Shown here in pieces: positions 1 through 5,073 of a stretch of 13,782 nt of DNA. A program made the position numbers and the translations under genes. The notes below the pieces were generated by a model, which saw nothing but the letters and a program-made list of their open reading frames with translations, did no database searches and was not told the origin of the DNA. The stretch comes from Candidatus Woesearchaeota archaeon (GTDB lineage Archaea > Nanobdellota > Nanobdellia > Woesearchaeales > GW2011-AR4). The stretch spans positions 1-13,782 of the forward strand of contig JACPMQ010000016.1 of assembly GCA_016185955.1 (NCBI GenBank), given 5' to 3'. Each line of letters opens with the position of its first letter. Position 1 is the first letter of the stretch.

Positions 1-317
1 AGACTGGCGGATTGCTCGCTCCCTTCGGTCGCTCGGTCGGATTTCTAAGAATACAAATATTCCTGCAGTTTGACGGTGCACTTATACCATCAGTTAAAAA
101 CTGATGGAATATTTGTATTTAACAATTATTATGGATATTAAATTCCTCTCTTATATTTTAATAAATTATTTGTGTTCTCCGCTGTAATTGCCAATTCAGA
201 AAGTTTCTTAAGATTGTGATAAGCGACCTGAGCAACATGAAATGTTGCGAAGTTGAGAGGTAAGTTAAGGCTTCGCACAAGCACGAATAAGAATTCGCAA
301 AAACCCTTTATAGGATG
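1..317. other. Intergenic stretch without a recognisable gene
   Basis: I see no convincing coding region here. Bases 14-40 are a GC-rich patch, unlike the surrounding AT-rich DNA, with short direct repeats (TCGGTCG at 24-30 and 33-39; TCGCTC at 16-21 and 29-34). Bases 50-119 form a nested inverted repeat. Bases about 185-306 are a copy of the structured repeat that recurs downstream of rpoA''. Bases 120-180 are plain AT-rich sequence. The stretch lies downstream of the minus-strand DUF1385 gene, so it should contain that transcript's 3' end. A gene running in from the left cannot be excluded. Confidence 0.6.
50..119. repeat. Nested inverted repeat (14-bp arms around a 9-bp hairpin)
   Basis: Bases 50-63 (AATACAAATATTCC) are the exact reverse complement of 106-119. 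Inside, 87-95 (CCATCAGTT) is the exact reverse complement of 99-107, with a 3-base loop. The two helices compete only for bases 106-107, so both could nearly coexist. No T-run follows, so it is not a typical archaeal terminator. It may be a remnant of a mobile element, a protein-binding site or an RNA structure. Function is unknown. Confidence 0.6.
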
Positions 318-329
318 TTAGCAGTTACT
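185..329 (-). repeat. Structured intergenic repeat, copy 1 (left arm decayed)
   Basis: From about 185 to 306 this is nearly identical to the element at 10792-10942: same core, same hairpin GCAACAT-GAA-ATGTTGC, same right arm. The right arm is 274-284 (CGCACAAGCAC) and 292-306 (AATTCGCAAAAACCC). Beyond it, 304-329 read in reverse matches the sequence to the left of the other copy (10769-10794) with about three differences. The left arm is not recognisable here. The outer tip overlaps the last codons and stop of the minus-strand DUF1385 gene. The T5 run near the arm's outer end may serve as that gene's transcript end. Confidence 0.8.
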
Positions 330-1235
330 TTTTTCCAGCTGCAAAACTTCCTTGACAGCTGCCATAGCAACTTCCATCTGCCTTTTAGTTGGCTCTTTTG
401 TTGTTATTTTTTGCATTAATAGCCCAGGCACTACAAAAATTTTTAATAGAGGGTTATGCTCATATTTTGAGCCCAGCTTGAGGAATTCATAGGAAATTCC
501 TGCAATTAAGGGCAATAAAAATACTCTCGCGGCAAATAAGACAGCTTTTTTTGCTATTGGGTGCATGCTTACAAAATTCGGGAATAAATAAGTTATCAAA
601 GCAGACAACATAGAAAACGCGAGGATGCTTACCAAAAGCACAATCATGATGAATGCAGTTCCGCACCTTGGATGCAATGTGCTGAATTTTTTTATGTTGC
701 CAACACTTAAAATTTTTTTATTTTCATAGCAATGTATAGCCTTATGCTCCGCGCCATGATACTGAAACAGCACTTTTATGTCTTTCATCATTGAAATAAC
801 AAGGATATATGCCAAAAATATTATGATTCTAATAAAGCCGTCTATAAGGTTGAACATCAATGGCTGCTTATCCTCGCTAAAGCCTGAAATTGACACAAAA
901 AAATAAGGCACAAAAAGAAATAAAAAAATAGCAATCCCGATTGAAAAGATAAGCGTAAAAACAATTTCAAGGCTGCTTATTTTCTCATTTTTCTCCATTT
1001 GCTGCTCTGATGACCAGATTAAAGAGCGCATGCCAGCAACAAGCATATCAACCAAATTAAAAAAACCCCTTACTATGGGCAGCTTGAAGAATTTGGATTT
1101 CCTTTGCTTTATCTTCTCTTTTTTTGTTATCACACAATTTTTTTTTCTTACAGCTACAACATTGTAATTCGGGCTTCGTATCATAACTCCCTCAATCACA
1201 GCCTGCCCGCCAATACTAAGTTTTTTGTTCATCAT
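318..1235 (-). CDS. DUF1385 / YqhQ-family membrane protein
   Basis: 305 residues, recognised as the DUF1385 (COG3872, YqhQ-like) family. The family signatures are all present: GGQAVIEGVMIR at residues 9-20, FQYHGAEHKAIHCYE at 157-171 and FSTLHPRCGT at 184-193. The conserved His, Glu and Cys residues have led to a guess that this is a metal-dependent enzyme, but no reaction is established. Hydrophobic segments at about 88-117, 128-150, 192-220 and 228-248 make it an integral membrane protein. The start is a tandem ATG pair (1235, 1232), and either could be used. It lies 28 bases downstream of the prepilin peptidase gene on the same strand, so the two are probably cotranscribed. Its last codons (S-N-C-stop) are read from the tip of the repeat element, so the C-terminal few residues may have been set by that insertion. 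Confidence 0.88.
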   Translation of the reverse strand: MMNKKLSIGGQAVIEGVMIRSPNYNVVAVRKKNCVITKKEKIKQRKSKFFKLPIVRGFFNLVDMLVAGMRSLIWSSEQQMEKNEKISSLEIVFTLIFSIGIAIFLFLFVPYFFVSISGFSEDKQPLMFNLIDGFIRIIIFLAYILVISMMKDIKVLFQYHGAEHKAIHCYENKKILSVGNIKKFSTLHPRCGTAFIMIVLLVSILAFSMLSALITYLFPNFVSMHPIAKKAVLFAARVFLLPLIAGISYEFLKLGSKYEHNPLLKIFVVPGLLMQKITTKEPTKRQMEVAMAAVKEVLQLEKSNC

Positions 1236-1263
1236 AAATTAACGAAAAAATTTGGAGTTTGTT

Positions 1264-2151
1264 CTATACAATGCTTACAATGCTCCCAACAATGCCTCCA
1301 AAAATTAAAGTTATAATATAAGCAATAAAAAAGCTTGGAACAAATGGGATTCCTTCCTTAATCAGCACTTTTTTAAGCTTTCCTTTTTTGTAAAGGGCTA
1401 TCAGAATTTTAATCTTATTTTTTTCTATTCCCAAATCCTTTGGGCCTGTTATATATTTTCCGCCTATAATAATTTCATTCGCAATCCAGTCGCCTTCAGT
1501 AAGCTGCTCTGGACTGACATGCTTAAGCATGTATGAATCCTCAACAGATTTCATCATAATCCACATATAAAACGTAATGATAACGGCCAATGCAAAATAA
1601 GACAAAAGCAGTCTTGCAAAAAAATTGCTAGATAGGAATGCAGCAACGGCAAGTGTAATTGAAATCACAAAAAGAACAGATTTTAGCTTTCTTATCTTTT
1701 TGTCCATAATTTTTTTTCTGAAATTTTTATAGAACTTTTTCCGGTTTCTTATGATTGAAATAATGCTCCATAAAATCCCGTATAAAGCTCCAATAATCAA
1801 GGAGTTTACAATAAAATGCAAAAGGAAAAAATTTTTAGAGAAAAAATCAATCCCGATTAATGCCCCCAATCCCATTAAAATCTTGCTGTCTCCGCCGCCC
1901 CATTGCCCTGTATAAAACATTGCCAAAGCAATCGCAAAAAAAAATGCAAAGCCAATGATGCTATTAATTACAAAACTTATCTTCCAATATAAAATTGAAA
2001 AAAGGAGATTTATACCAAATCCTGCTCCTATTAAGCCAAAGTTAATCCAATCGGGAACTTCCCTTGTTTTAATGTCAGTATATGAGCCTATTGCCAATAC
2101 AACAAGCCCCAATATATAAATAACATAGAGAGCTAATATTTCCGCAGCCAT
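1264..2151 (-). CDS. Archaeal A24-family prepilin/prearchaellin peptidase
   Basis: Membrane aspartyl protease that cleaves class III signal peptides of archaeal pilins and archaellins at the cytoplasmic face (FlaK/PibD/EppA group, related to bacterial PilD). With the start used here (295 residues), the first catalytic Asp is D26 in SYTDIKTREVPDW and the second is D88 in the GGGD motif (85-88), matching the two-aspartate GxGD pattern. Several hydrophobic segments surround them, and the last 25 residues form another. A hydrophilic block (LTEGDW and GPKDLGIEK) lies before the last membrane segment. An in-frame ATG at 2175 would add eight residues. I prefer 2151 because the TATA box TTTATAAA (2175-2182) overlaps the upstream ATG and is centred about 27 bases from 2151, which fits a leaderless transcript starting there. 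No pilin gene is in the window. Confidence 0.88.
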   Translation of the reverse strand: MAAEILALYVIYILGLVVLAIGSYTDIKTREVPDWINFGLIGAGFGINLLFSILYWKISFVINSIIGFAFFFAIALAMFYTGQWGGGDSKILMGLGALIGIDFFSKNFFLLHFIVNSLIIGALYGILWSIISIIRNRKKFYKNFRKKIMDKKIRKLKSVLFVISITLAVAAFLSSNFFARLLLSYFALAVIITFYMWIMMKSVEDSYMLKHVSPEQLTEGDWIANEIIIGGKYITGPKDLGIEKNKIKILIALYKKGKLKKVLIKEGIPFVPSFFIAYIITLIFGGIVGSIVSIV

Positions 2152-2174
2152 TTTGCAGTTAAAAAATAGCAACA

Positions 2175-2182
2175 TTTATAAA
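2175..2182. promoter_or_regulatory. Palindromic TATA box shared by divergent genes
   Basis: TTTATAAA is its own reverse complement, so it reads as a TATA box in both directions. Leftward it is centred about 27 bases from the ATG at 2151 of the prepilin peptidase, predicting a leaderless mRNA. Rightward it predicts a start near 2205, giving a leader of roughly 45 bases before the cis-prenyltransferase-like gene. No other good TATA box lies in the gap. The call rests on sequence and spacing only. Confidence 0.55.
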
Positions 2183-2197
2183 CATTATTAATGCAGA

Positions 2198-2226
2198 ATA
2201 ATCTTAACATAGAAGAATAAGATTAT
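2198..2226. promoter_or_regulatory. 9-bp inverted repeat, possible operator or leader hairpin
   Basis: ATAATCTTA (2198-2206) and TAAGATTAT (2218-2226) are exact reverse complements separated by 11 bases. The arm centres are 20 bp apart, about two helical turns, as expected for a dimeric regulator site. It overlaps the predicted start of the rightward transcript, so it could block that promoter or form a hairpin in the leader just before the ribosome site. Confidence 0.4.
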
Positions 2227-2248
2227 GATAAGGGGATGGTGCTAATTG

Positions 2249-2983
2249 ATGCTCAGAAGGATAAAGAGCATTATACGAAAAGAAAATTATGACTTAAAAA
2301 TAAAGGTTCCAAAGCATATAGCGATAACAATAGACGGGATTGAAAAGTGGGCATTAAAAAATAATGCAGACTATGAAGAGGCTTATAAAAAAAGCTTTTT
2401 AATTCTAAAGAGCATTGTCCAGCTGCAAACTAAAATAAAAATCCCAATTATAAGCTTTTACGTTTTGGATAAAAATGCAGACAGGCAGAATGAAAGCTAT
2501 GCATATCTTCTCGATTCAATTGTGAATATGCTTGATGATATGGCAGCCAGCAATCTTGTAAACGAAAATAAGATAAAAATATCCGTTTTAGGGAAATGGT
2601 ATGCTCTTCCGGGAAGAGTTGTCGATTCAATAAAAAATGCAATAAACAAAACTAAAGATTACAGCAATTTTTTTGTGAATTTATGCATAAATTATGACGG
2701 GCAAGAAGAAATATTGGACGCTTTTAAGATTCTTGGAATGCAAATTAAAGCAGGCAAAATAGACCCGGAGCTTATAGACAAAGAATCAATAAAGGAAAAT
2801 CTTTATTCGTCATATTTTTTAGCGCCAGAGCTAATGATAAAAAACGGGAATAAAAGGGAAACTTCTGGATTTTTGCTATGGGACTCGATTAACACAAAGA
2901 TTTTTTTTAGCAACAAGCTATGGCCTGATTTTGATAATACTGAATTTATGGATGCCATAAGGGACTATCAAAAGGGAAACTAA
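2249..2983 (+). CDS. Divergent cis-prenyltransferase-like protein (UppS/NgBR type)
   Basis: 244 residues. Recognisable undecaprenyl diphosphate synthase-type landmarks, in order: AITIDGIEKWA (around D29, replacing the usual MDGNGRWA), VNLCINYDGQEEILDA (about 143-158), PELMIKNGNKRETSGFLLW (193-211) and LWPDF (224-228). Cis-prenyltransferases extend allylic diphosphates with isopentenyl diphosphate to make polyprenyl carriers for glycosylation. Here several catalytic positions are changed. The Asn after DG, the Arg of GRW and the two Arg of the usual IRTGGEQR block (to Lys and Glu) are not kept, although the Asp and the overall frame are. This suggests either a diverged enzyme or a non-catalytic partner subunit like eukaryotic NgBR/Nus1. 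I use ATG 2249, 8 bases after GGTG (2238-2241); a TTG directly before it (2246) is the alternative. It stands alone on this strand. Confidence 0.7.
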   Translation: MLRRIKSIIRKENYDLKIKVPKHIAITIDGIEKWALKNNADYEEAYKKSFLILKSIVQLQTKIKIPIISFYVLDKNADRQNESYAYLLDSIVNMLDDMAASNLVNENKIKISVLGKWYALPGRVVDSIKNAINKTKDYSNFFVNLCINYDGQEEILDAFKILGMQIKAGKIDPELIDKESIKENLYSSYFLAPELMIKNGNKRETSGFLLWDSINTKIFFSNKLWPDFDNTEFMDAIRDYQKGN

Positions 2984-3029
2984 ATCTTGCATCAATAACA
3001 AAAAAATAACCAAAAAATTTTCCGTAAAC

Positions 3030-3038
3030 TTTATAAAT
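3030..3038 (+). promoter_or_regulatory. TATA box upstream of the tRNA pair
   Basis: TTTATAAAT preceded by an A/C-containing stretch resembles an archaeal BRE-TATA unit. It predicts a start near 3060, about 90 bases before the mature end of tRNA-Asp, so the tRNAs would need 5' trimming by RNase P or similar. No clear TATA box sits at the usual distance directly before 3149. An ATG lies exactly near the predicted start (3060) and opens an 11-codon frame, probably by chance. Confidence 0.4.
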
Positions 3039-3169
3039 AAAGGAATAATCCCAAAACAGATGCACAATAATCCTTCTTTAGTTAAAATGCTATGATTTTA
3101 AGGTTATTTTTATTGGAGGAGGGTTATCTATGCTTTATATTGGGAATTGCCCTGGTAGTGTAGCCTGGA

Positions 3170-3200
3170 TCAGCGTTTTAAGGCTGAAATGCTGTAGGAA
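3170..3200 (+). other. tRNA-Asp intron 1 (D-loop, 31 nt)
   Basis: A strict BHB can be drawn. The four-pair central helix is CCUG (3164-3167) with UAGG (3195-3198), flanked by three-base bulges GA|U (3168-3170) and AA|C (3199-3201). An eight-pair inner helix joins 3171-3178 to 3187-3194. Cutting at the bulges restores a normal D-loop ending GGACTATCA. The outer helix is weak, as expected inside a D-loop. Cleavage would be by the archaeal splicing endonuclease. Confidence 0.8.
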
Positions 3201-3219
3201 CTATCATGAAGCCCTGTCG

Positions 3220-3251
3220 AGCTTGTAATGCTTTAAGCAGGTCGTGCTGAA
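3220..3251 (+). other. tRNA-Asp intron 2 (anticodon loop 37/38, 32 nt)
   Basis: This intron is at the canonical archaeal position after base 37. The outer helix is the anticodon stem AAGCC (3209-3213) with GGCTT (3253-3257). The central helix is imperfect: C3214-G3249, U-U mismatch, G3216-C3247, U3217-G3246. The inner helix is short. The motif is therefore relaxed and the ends could shift by a base or two (the join at 38 has A on both sides). The local hairpin AAGC/GCTT (3210-3213 with 3221-3224) is an alternative fold, so this intron is the least certain of the three. Confidence 0.65.
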
Positions 3252-3272
3252 AGGCTTCGACCCGGGTTCAAA

Positions 3273-3378
3273 ACCAAAATTTTCATAAATGAAAATTTTG
3301 CCATTAACTTTTAACTTTATCAACGTTATTGGCAAAAATTTGTTTTGCTCAAAGAAAAACAAATTTTTGGGGTGAAAG
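3273..3378 (+). other. tRNA-Asp intron 3 (T-loop 59/60, 106 nt)
   Basis: The BHB has central helix UUCA (3267-3270) with UGAA (3373-3376), bulges AA|A (3271-3273) and AG|U (3377-3379), and the T-stem as outer helix. Removal yields the standard T-loop TTCAAAT. The intron folds into three hairpins: 3276-3285 with 3290-3299 (10 bp), 3298-3308 with 3325-3335 (11 bp, one mismatch) and 3336-3346 with 3356-3366 (11 bp). I see no endonuclease frame inside. Confidence 0.82.
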
Positions 3379-3440
3379 TCCCGGCCAGGGCGTTTACAGC
3401 CTGGGCCGGTAGCTCAGCCTGGTAGAGCACCTGACTTTTA

Positions 3441-3451
3441 AAATTAAGGAA
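3441..3451 (+). other. tRNA-Lys intron 1 (anticodon loop 37/38, 11 nt)
   Basis: The central helix CUUU (3435-3438) pairs with AAGG (3446-3449), one pair being G-U. Bulges are UA|A (3439-3441) and AA|A (3450-3452). Only four bases (3442-3445) remain to close the loop, so there is no inner helix; this is a bulge-helix-loop substrate. It is near the smallest size expected for an archaeal tRNA intron. Confidence 0.82.
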
Positions 3452-3473
3452 ATCAGGTGGTCGCGAGTTCGAA

Positions 3474-3505
3474 AGCTAAGCAAATCATTTGTTTGGCCCT
3501 GAAAG
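3474..3505 (+). other. tRNA-Lys intron 2 (T-loop 59/60, 32 nt)
   Basis: This intron occupies the same site as in tRNA-Asp. The central helix is UUCG (3468-3471) with UGAA (3500-3503), and the bulges AA|A (3472-3474) and AG|U (3504-3506) are identical to those in tRNA-Asp. The inner helix of ten pairs joins 3475-3484 to 3488-3497 with a three-base loop, and two unpaired C residues follow. The last bases of this intron plus the next exon bases match tRNA-Asp over 11 positions (TGAAAGTCCCG). Confidence 0.82.
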
Positions 3506-3558
3506 TCCCGTCCGGCCCATATTTTTAAAAAACAGAGAAGAGAGGTTTTAGTGACACA

Positions 3559-3801
3559 ATGAAGACAAAATTTAAGGTAGACAAGCATATACTAATACCA
3601 AAACACTCAAAATTAAGCGACAGCCAAAAAGAAAAGTTGTTGGAAAAGTATAATATTTCTATGAATGAGCTTCCAAGAATTTTAAAAACAGACGCAGCAA
3701 TATCATCTTTGGAGCCAAAACCAAATGATATAATTAAAATTGCAAGGAAAAGTCCCACAGCAGGAGAAGCATTTTTTTACAGGGTGGTAGTCGATGTATA
3801 A
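3559..3801 (+). CDS. rpoH: RNA polymerase subunit H
   Basis: 80 residues, the usual size for archaeal RpoH, the homologue of the C-terminal domain of eukaryotic RPB5. The signature runs from HILIPKHSKLS (residues 10-20) through LPRI and DAAI to the C-terminal block SPTAGEAFFYRVVV. It binds the lower jaw of polymerase and takes part in open-complex stability. It is the first gene of the operon, as in most archaea. A weak purine site GAGAGG (3540-3545) lies 13 bases before the ATG. The GTG at 3551 is out of frame and closes at once, so ATG 3559 is the start. The A/T-rich stretch at 3520-3532, just after tRNA-Lys, may be its TATA box. Its stop overlaps the start of rpoB'' by eight bases, implying coupled translation. 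Confidence 0.95.
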   Translation: MKTKFKVDKHILIPKHSKLSDSQKEKLLEKYNISMNELPRILKTDAAISSLEPKPNDIIKIARKSPTAGEAFFYRVVVDV

Positions 3802-5005
3802 ATACGGCAAAACATTGATACAAAAGTATTTTGACGAGCAAAGTTTTGTAGACTCAGACATAGAATCCTATAATGATTTTATGGAAAGGCAATTAAACCA
3901 AATCATTGAGGAAAACAAAGAGATTGTTCCGACAATTATCCCCCATAATATTGATGATTTTCAGATAAGGCTGGATAAAATATGGGCAGTTAAGCCTGAA
4001 ATTACTGAAGCAGACGGAAGCAAAAGAAATATATTTCCGGCTGAAGCAAGGCTAAGGAAATTAACTTATTCTGCGCCCACATTTATAGAAGTGAGCGCGC
4101 ATATTAATGGCGTGCAGAGGGAAAGCTTCGTAACTCAAATAGGAAATCTTCCTATAATGCTAAAAAGCAAATGGTGCCACCTTTATAAGCTAAACAGAGA
4201 AGAGCTGATAGAAAAAGGCGAAGATCCTGACGAACCCGGAGGCTATTTTATAATTAATGGCACAGAAAAAGTGATTATAACAATCGAGGATCTTGCGTCA
4301 AATAAATTCCTGACCGAGCAGGATGGATCTGAATACATAGGAAAAATGTTTTCTGAATACGGCTCATTTAAAATTCCCCATACAATGGAAAAGCTGAAAG
4401 ACGGCATATTCTACCTCACATTTACGCGTGTAAAAAGAATTCCTGCGGTAGTTATCATTAAAGCATTGGGGCTTTTGAAAGACGAGGAAATTACAAGGCT
4501 CATCGTCGGAGAAAAGCAATATGATGAAGTTATTATCAACCTAATCGAGTTTGTGAGCATCAAGACAGAAGATGACGCATTAGACTATATTGCCAAAAAA
4601 ATAGGGGTTACCCAATCAAAAGAAATAAGGATTGAAAGAATGAAGGAAATATTGGACAAATACCTTTTGCCTCATTTAGGAATAAAAAAAGAAGACAGAA
4701 TATTTAAGGCATACAACTTATGCAAGATGATTAAAAAATTTTTAAGGGTATCAAGAGGCGATATCCAAGTTGATGATAAAGACCATTACATGAATAAAAA
4801 GCTTAAAATGAGCGGCGATCTTCTTGCAGATTTACTGAGGCTTAATCTAAAAGTGCTAATTGGAGATTTATTGTATAATTTTCAAAGAATGGTGAAAAGA
4901 GGAAAATTTCCCACTATAAAAAACCTTATTAGGGATAAATTACTGACGCATAAGGAAAAATCTCGCGCTTTTATGCTCTATTTCCAAAGAATCAGACGAG
5001 AATGA
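3794..5005 (+). CDS. rpoB2: RNA polymerase subunit B'' (truncated, frame broken near C-terminus)
   Basis: N-terminal half of the archaeal split beta subunit (protrusion and lobe domains). Recognised blocks are ARLRKLTYSAP, IGNLPIMLKSKWC, GEDPDEPGGYFIINGTEKV and IKNLIRDKLLTHK. As read here it has 403 residues, against roughly 500 in intact B'' proteins. The frame is genuine to T385-H386-K387. The next 16 residues (EKSRAFMLYFQRIRRE) are out-of-frame sequence that really encodes the family's C-terminus in another frame. The conserved stretch with GGRTGVSQ, FEAR and ETPEG is missing altogether, about 70 codons judging from euryarchaeal B proteins as I remember them. RNA polymerase needs this region, so either the assembly dropped a segment or the gene is damaged. 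ATG 3794 overlaps the rpoH stop. Confidence 0.92.
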   Translation: MYKYGKTLIQKYFDEQSFVDSDIESYNDFMERQLNQIIEENKEIVPTIIPHNIDDFQIRLDKIWAVKPEITEADGSKRNIFPAEARLRKLTYSAPTFIEVSAHINGVQRESFVTQIGNLPIMLKSKWCHLYKLNREELIEKGEDPDEPGGYFIINGTEKVIITIEDLASNKFLTEQDGSEYIGKMFSEYGSFKIPHTMEKLKDGIFYLTFTRVKRIPAVVIIKALGLLKDEEITRLIVGEKQYDEVIINLIEFVSIKTEDDALDYIAKKIGVTQSKEIRIERMKEILDKYLLPHLGIKKEDRIFKAYNLCKMIKKFLRVSRGDIQVDDKDHYMNKKLKMSGDLLADLLRLNLKVLIGDLLYNFQRMVKRGKFPTIKNLIRDKLLTHKEKSRAFMLYFQRIRRE

Positions 5006-5051
5006 AGTAATGAAGCAATTAAAGAACTTTGGATTGAGGACAATAAGGTAA
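4950..5051 (+). pseudogene. rpoB2: Frameshifted C-terminal remnant of rpoB''
   Basis: Reading from ATA 4950 in the frame that ends at TAA 5049-5051 gives I-R-K-N-L-A-L-L, then a charged tail with DENEV, MKQLKNFGL and RTIR. This matches the known end of B'' (usually GLRKNLALL, then an acidic linker and a K-LG-type helix). The join with the upstream frame falls at 4949-4955. The frames imply that the lost segment has a length of 2 modulo 3, so it is not a clean removal of whole codons. The true rpoB'' stop is probably 5051, only 22 bases before rpoB'. Confidence 0.85.
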
Positions 5052-5073
5052 CAAAAGATAACAAAAATCAAAA

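Larger units (their letters stand above)
3149..3392 (+). tRNA. tRNA-Asp (GTC) with three introns
   Basis: The acceptor stem GCCCTGG (3149-3155) pairs with CCAGGGC (3385-3391). G3392 is the discriminator, as usual for tRNA-Asp, and no CCA is encoded. I infer introns at 3170-3200 (D-loop), 3220-3251 (anticodon loop, after position 37) and 3273-3378 (T-loop, 59/60). Joining the exons (3149-3169, 3201-3219, 3252-3272, 3379-3392) gives a normal 75-base tRNA. Its anticodon stem is AAGCC/GGCTT around loop CTGTCGA (anticodon GTC, 3216-3218), and its T-stem is CCGGG/CCCGG around loop TTCAAAT. The D-loop and T-loop introns show good BHB motifs; the anticodon one is weaker. tRNA-Lys follows 10 bases downstream, so they are probably one transcript. 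The exon joins are inferred, but they restore every expected helix. Confidence 0.85.
3403..3519 (+). tRNA. tRNA-Lys (TTT) with two introns
   Basis: The acceptor stem GGGCCGG (3403-3409) pairs with CCGGCCC (3512-3518), with discriminator A3519 and no encoded CCA. The D-stem is GCTC (3412-3415) with GAGC (3425-3428). The anticodon stem is CCTGA (3430-3434) with TCAGG (3453-3457), and anticodon TTT is at 3437-3439. Introns at 3441-3451 (37/38) and 3474-3505 (59/60) leave a 74-base tRNA with T-loop TTCGAAT. The T-stem GCGAG (3463-3467) with CCCGT (3507-3511) has an A-C mismatch at 52/62 and a G-U at 49/65. A T5 run (3522-3526) just after the gene could end the transcript or form part of the rpoH promoter. 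Confidence 0.88.

Noticed and set aside
185..330. CRISPR array
   Set aside because: There are only two copies of the core, 10 kb apart, and no regular spacer pattern.
3130..3228. Short frame with a good ribosome site, MLYIGNCPG and so on, 32 codons
   Set aside because: It is read through the tRNA-Asp exons and introns, so the frame is very likely a chance product of tRNA sequence.
3273..3378. Homing endonuclease or group I intron in the tRNA-Asp T-loop insert
   Set aside because: At 106 bases it is too short to encode one, and the ends form a BHB, so it is an ordinary archaeal tRNA intron.
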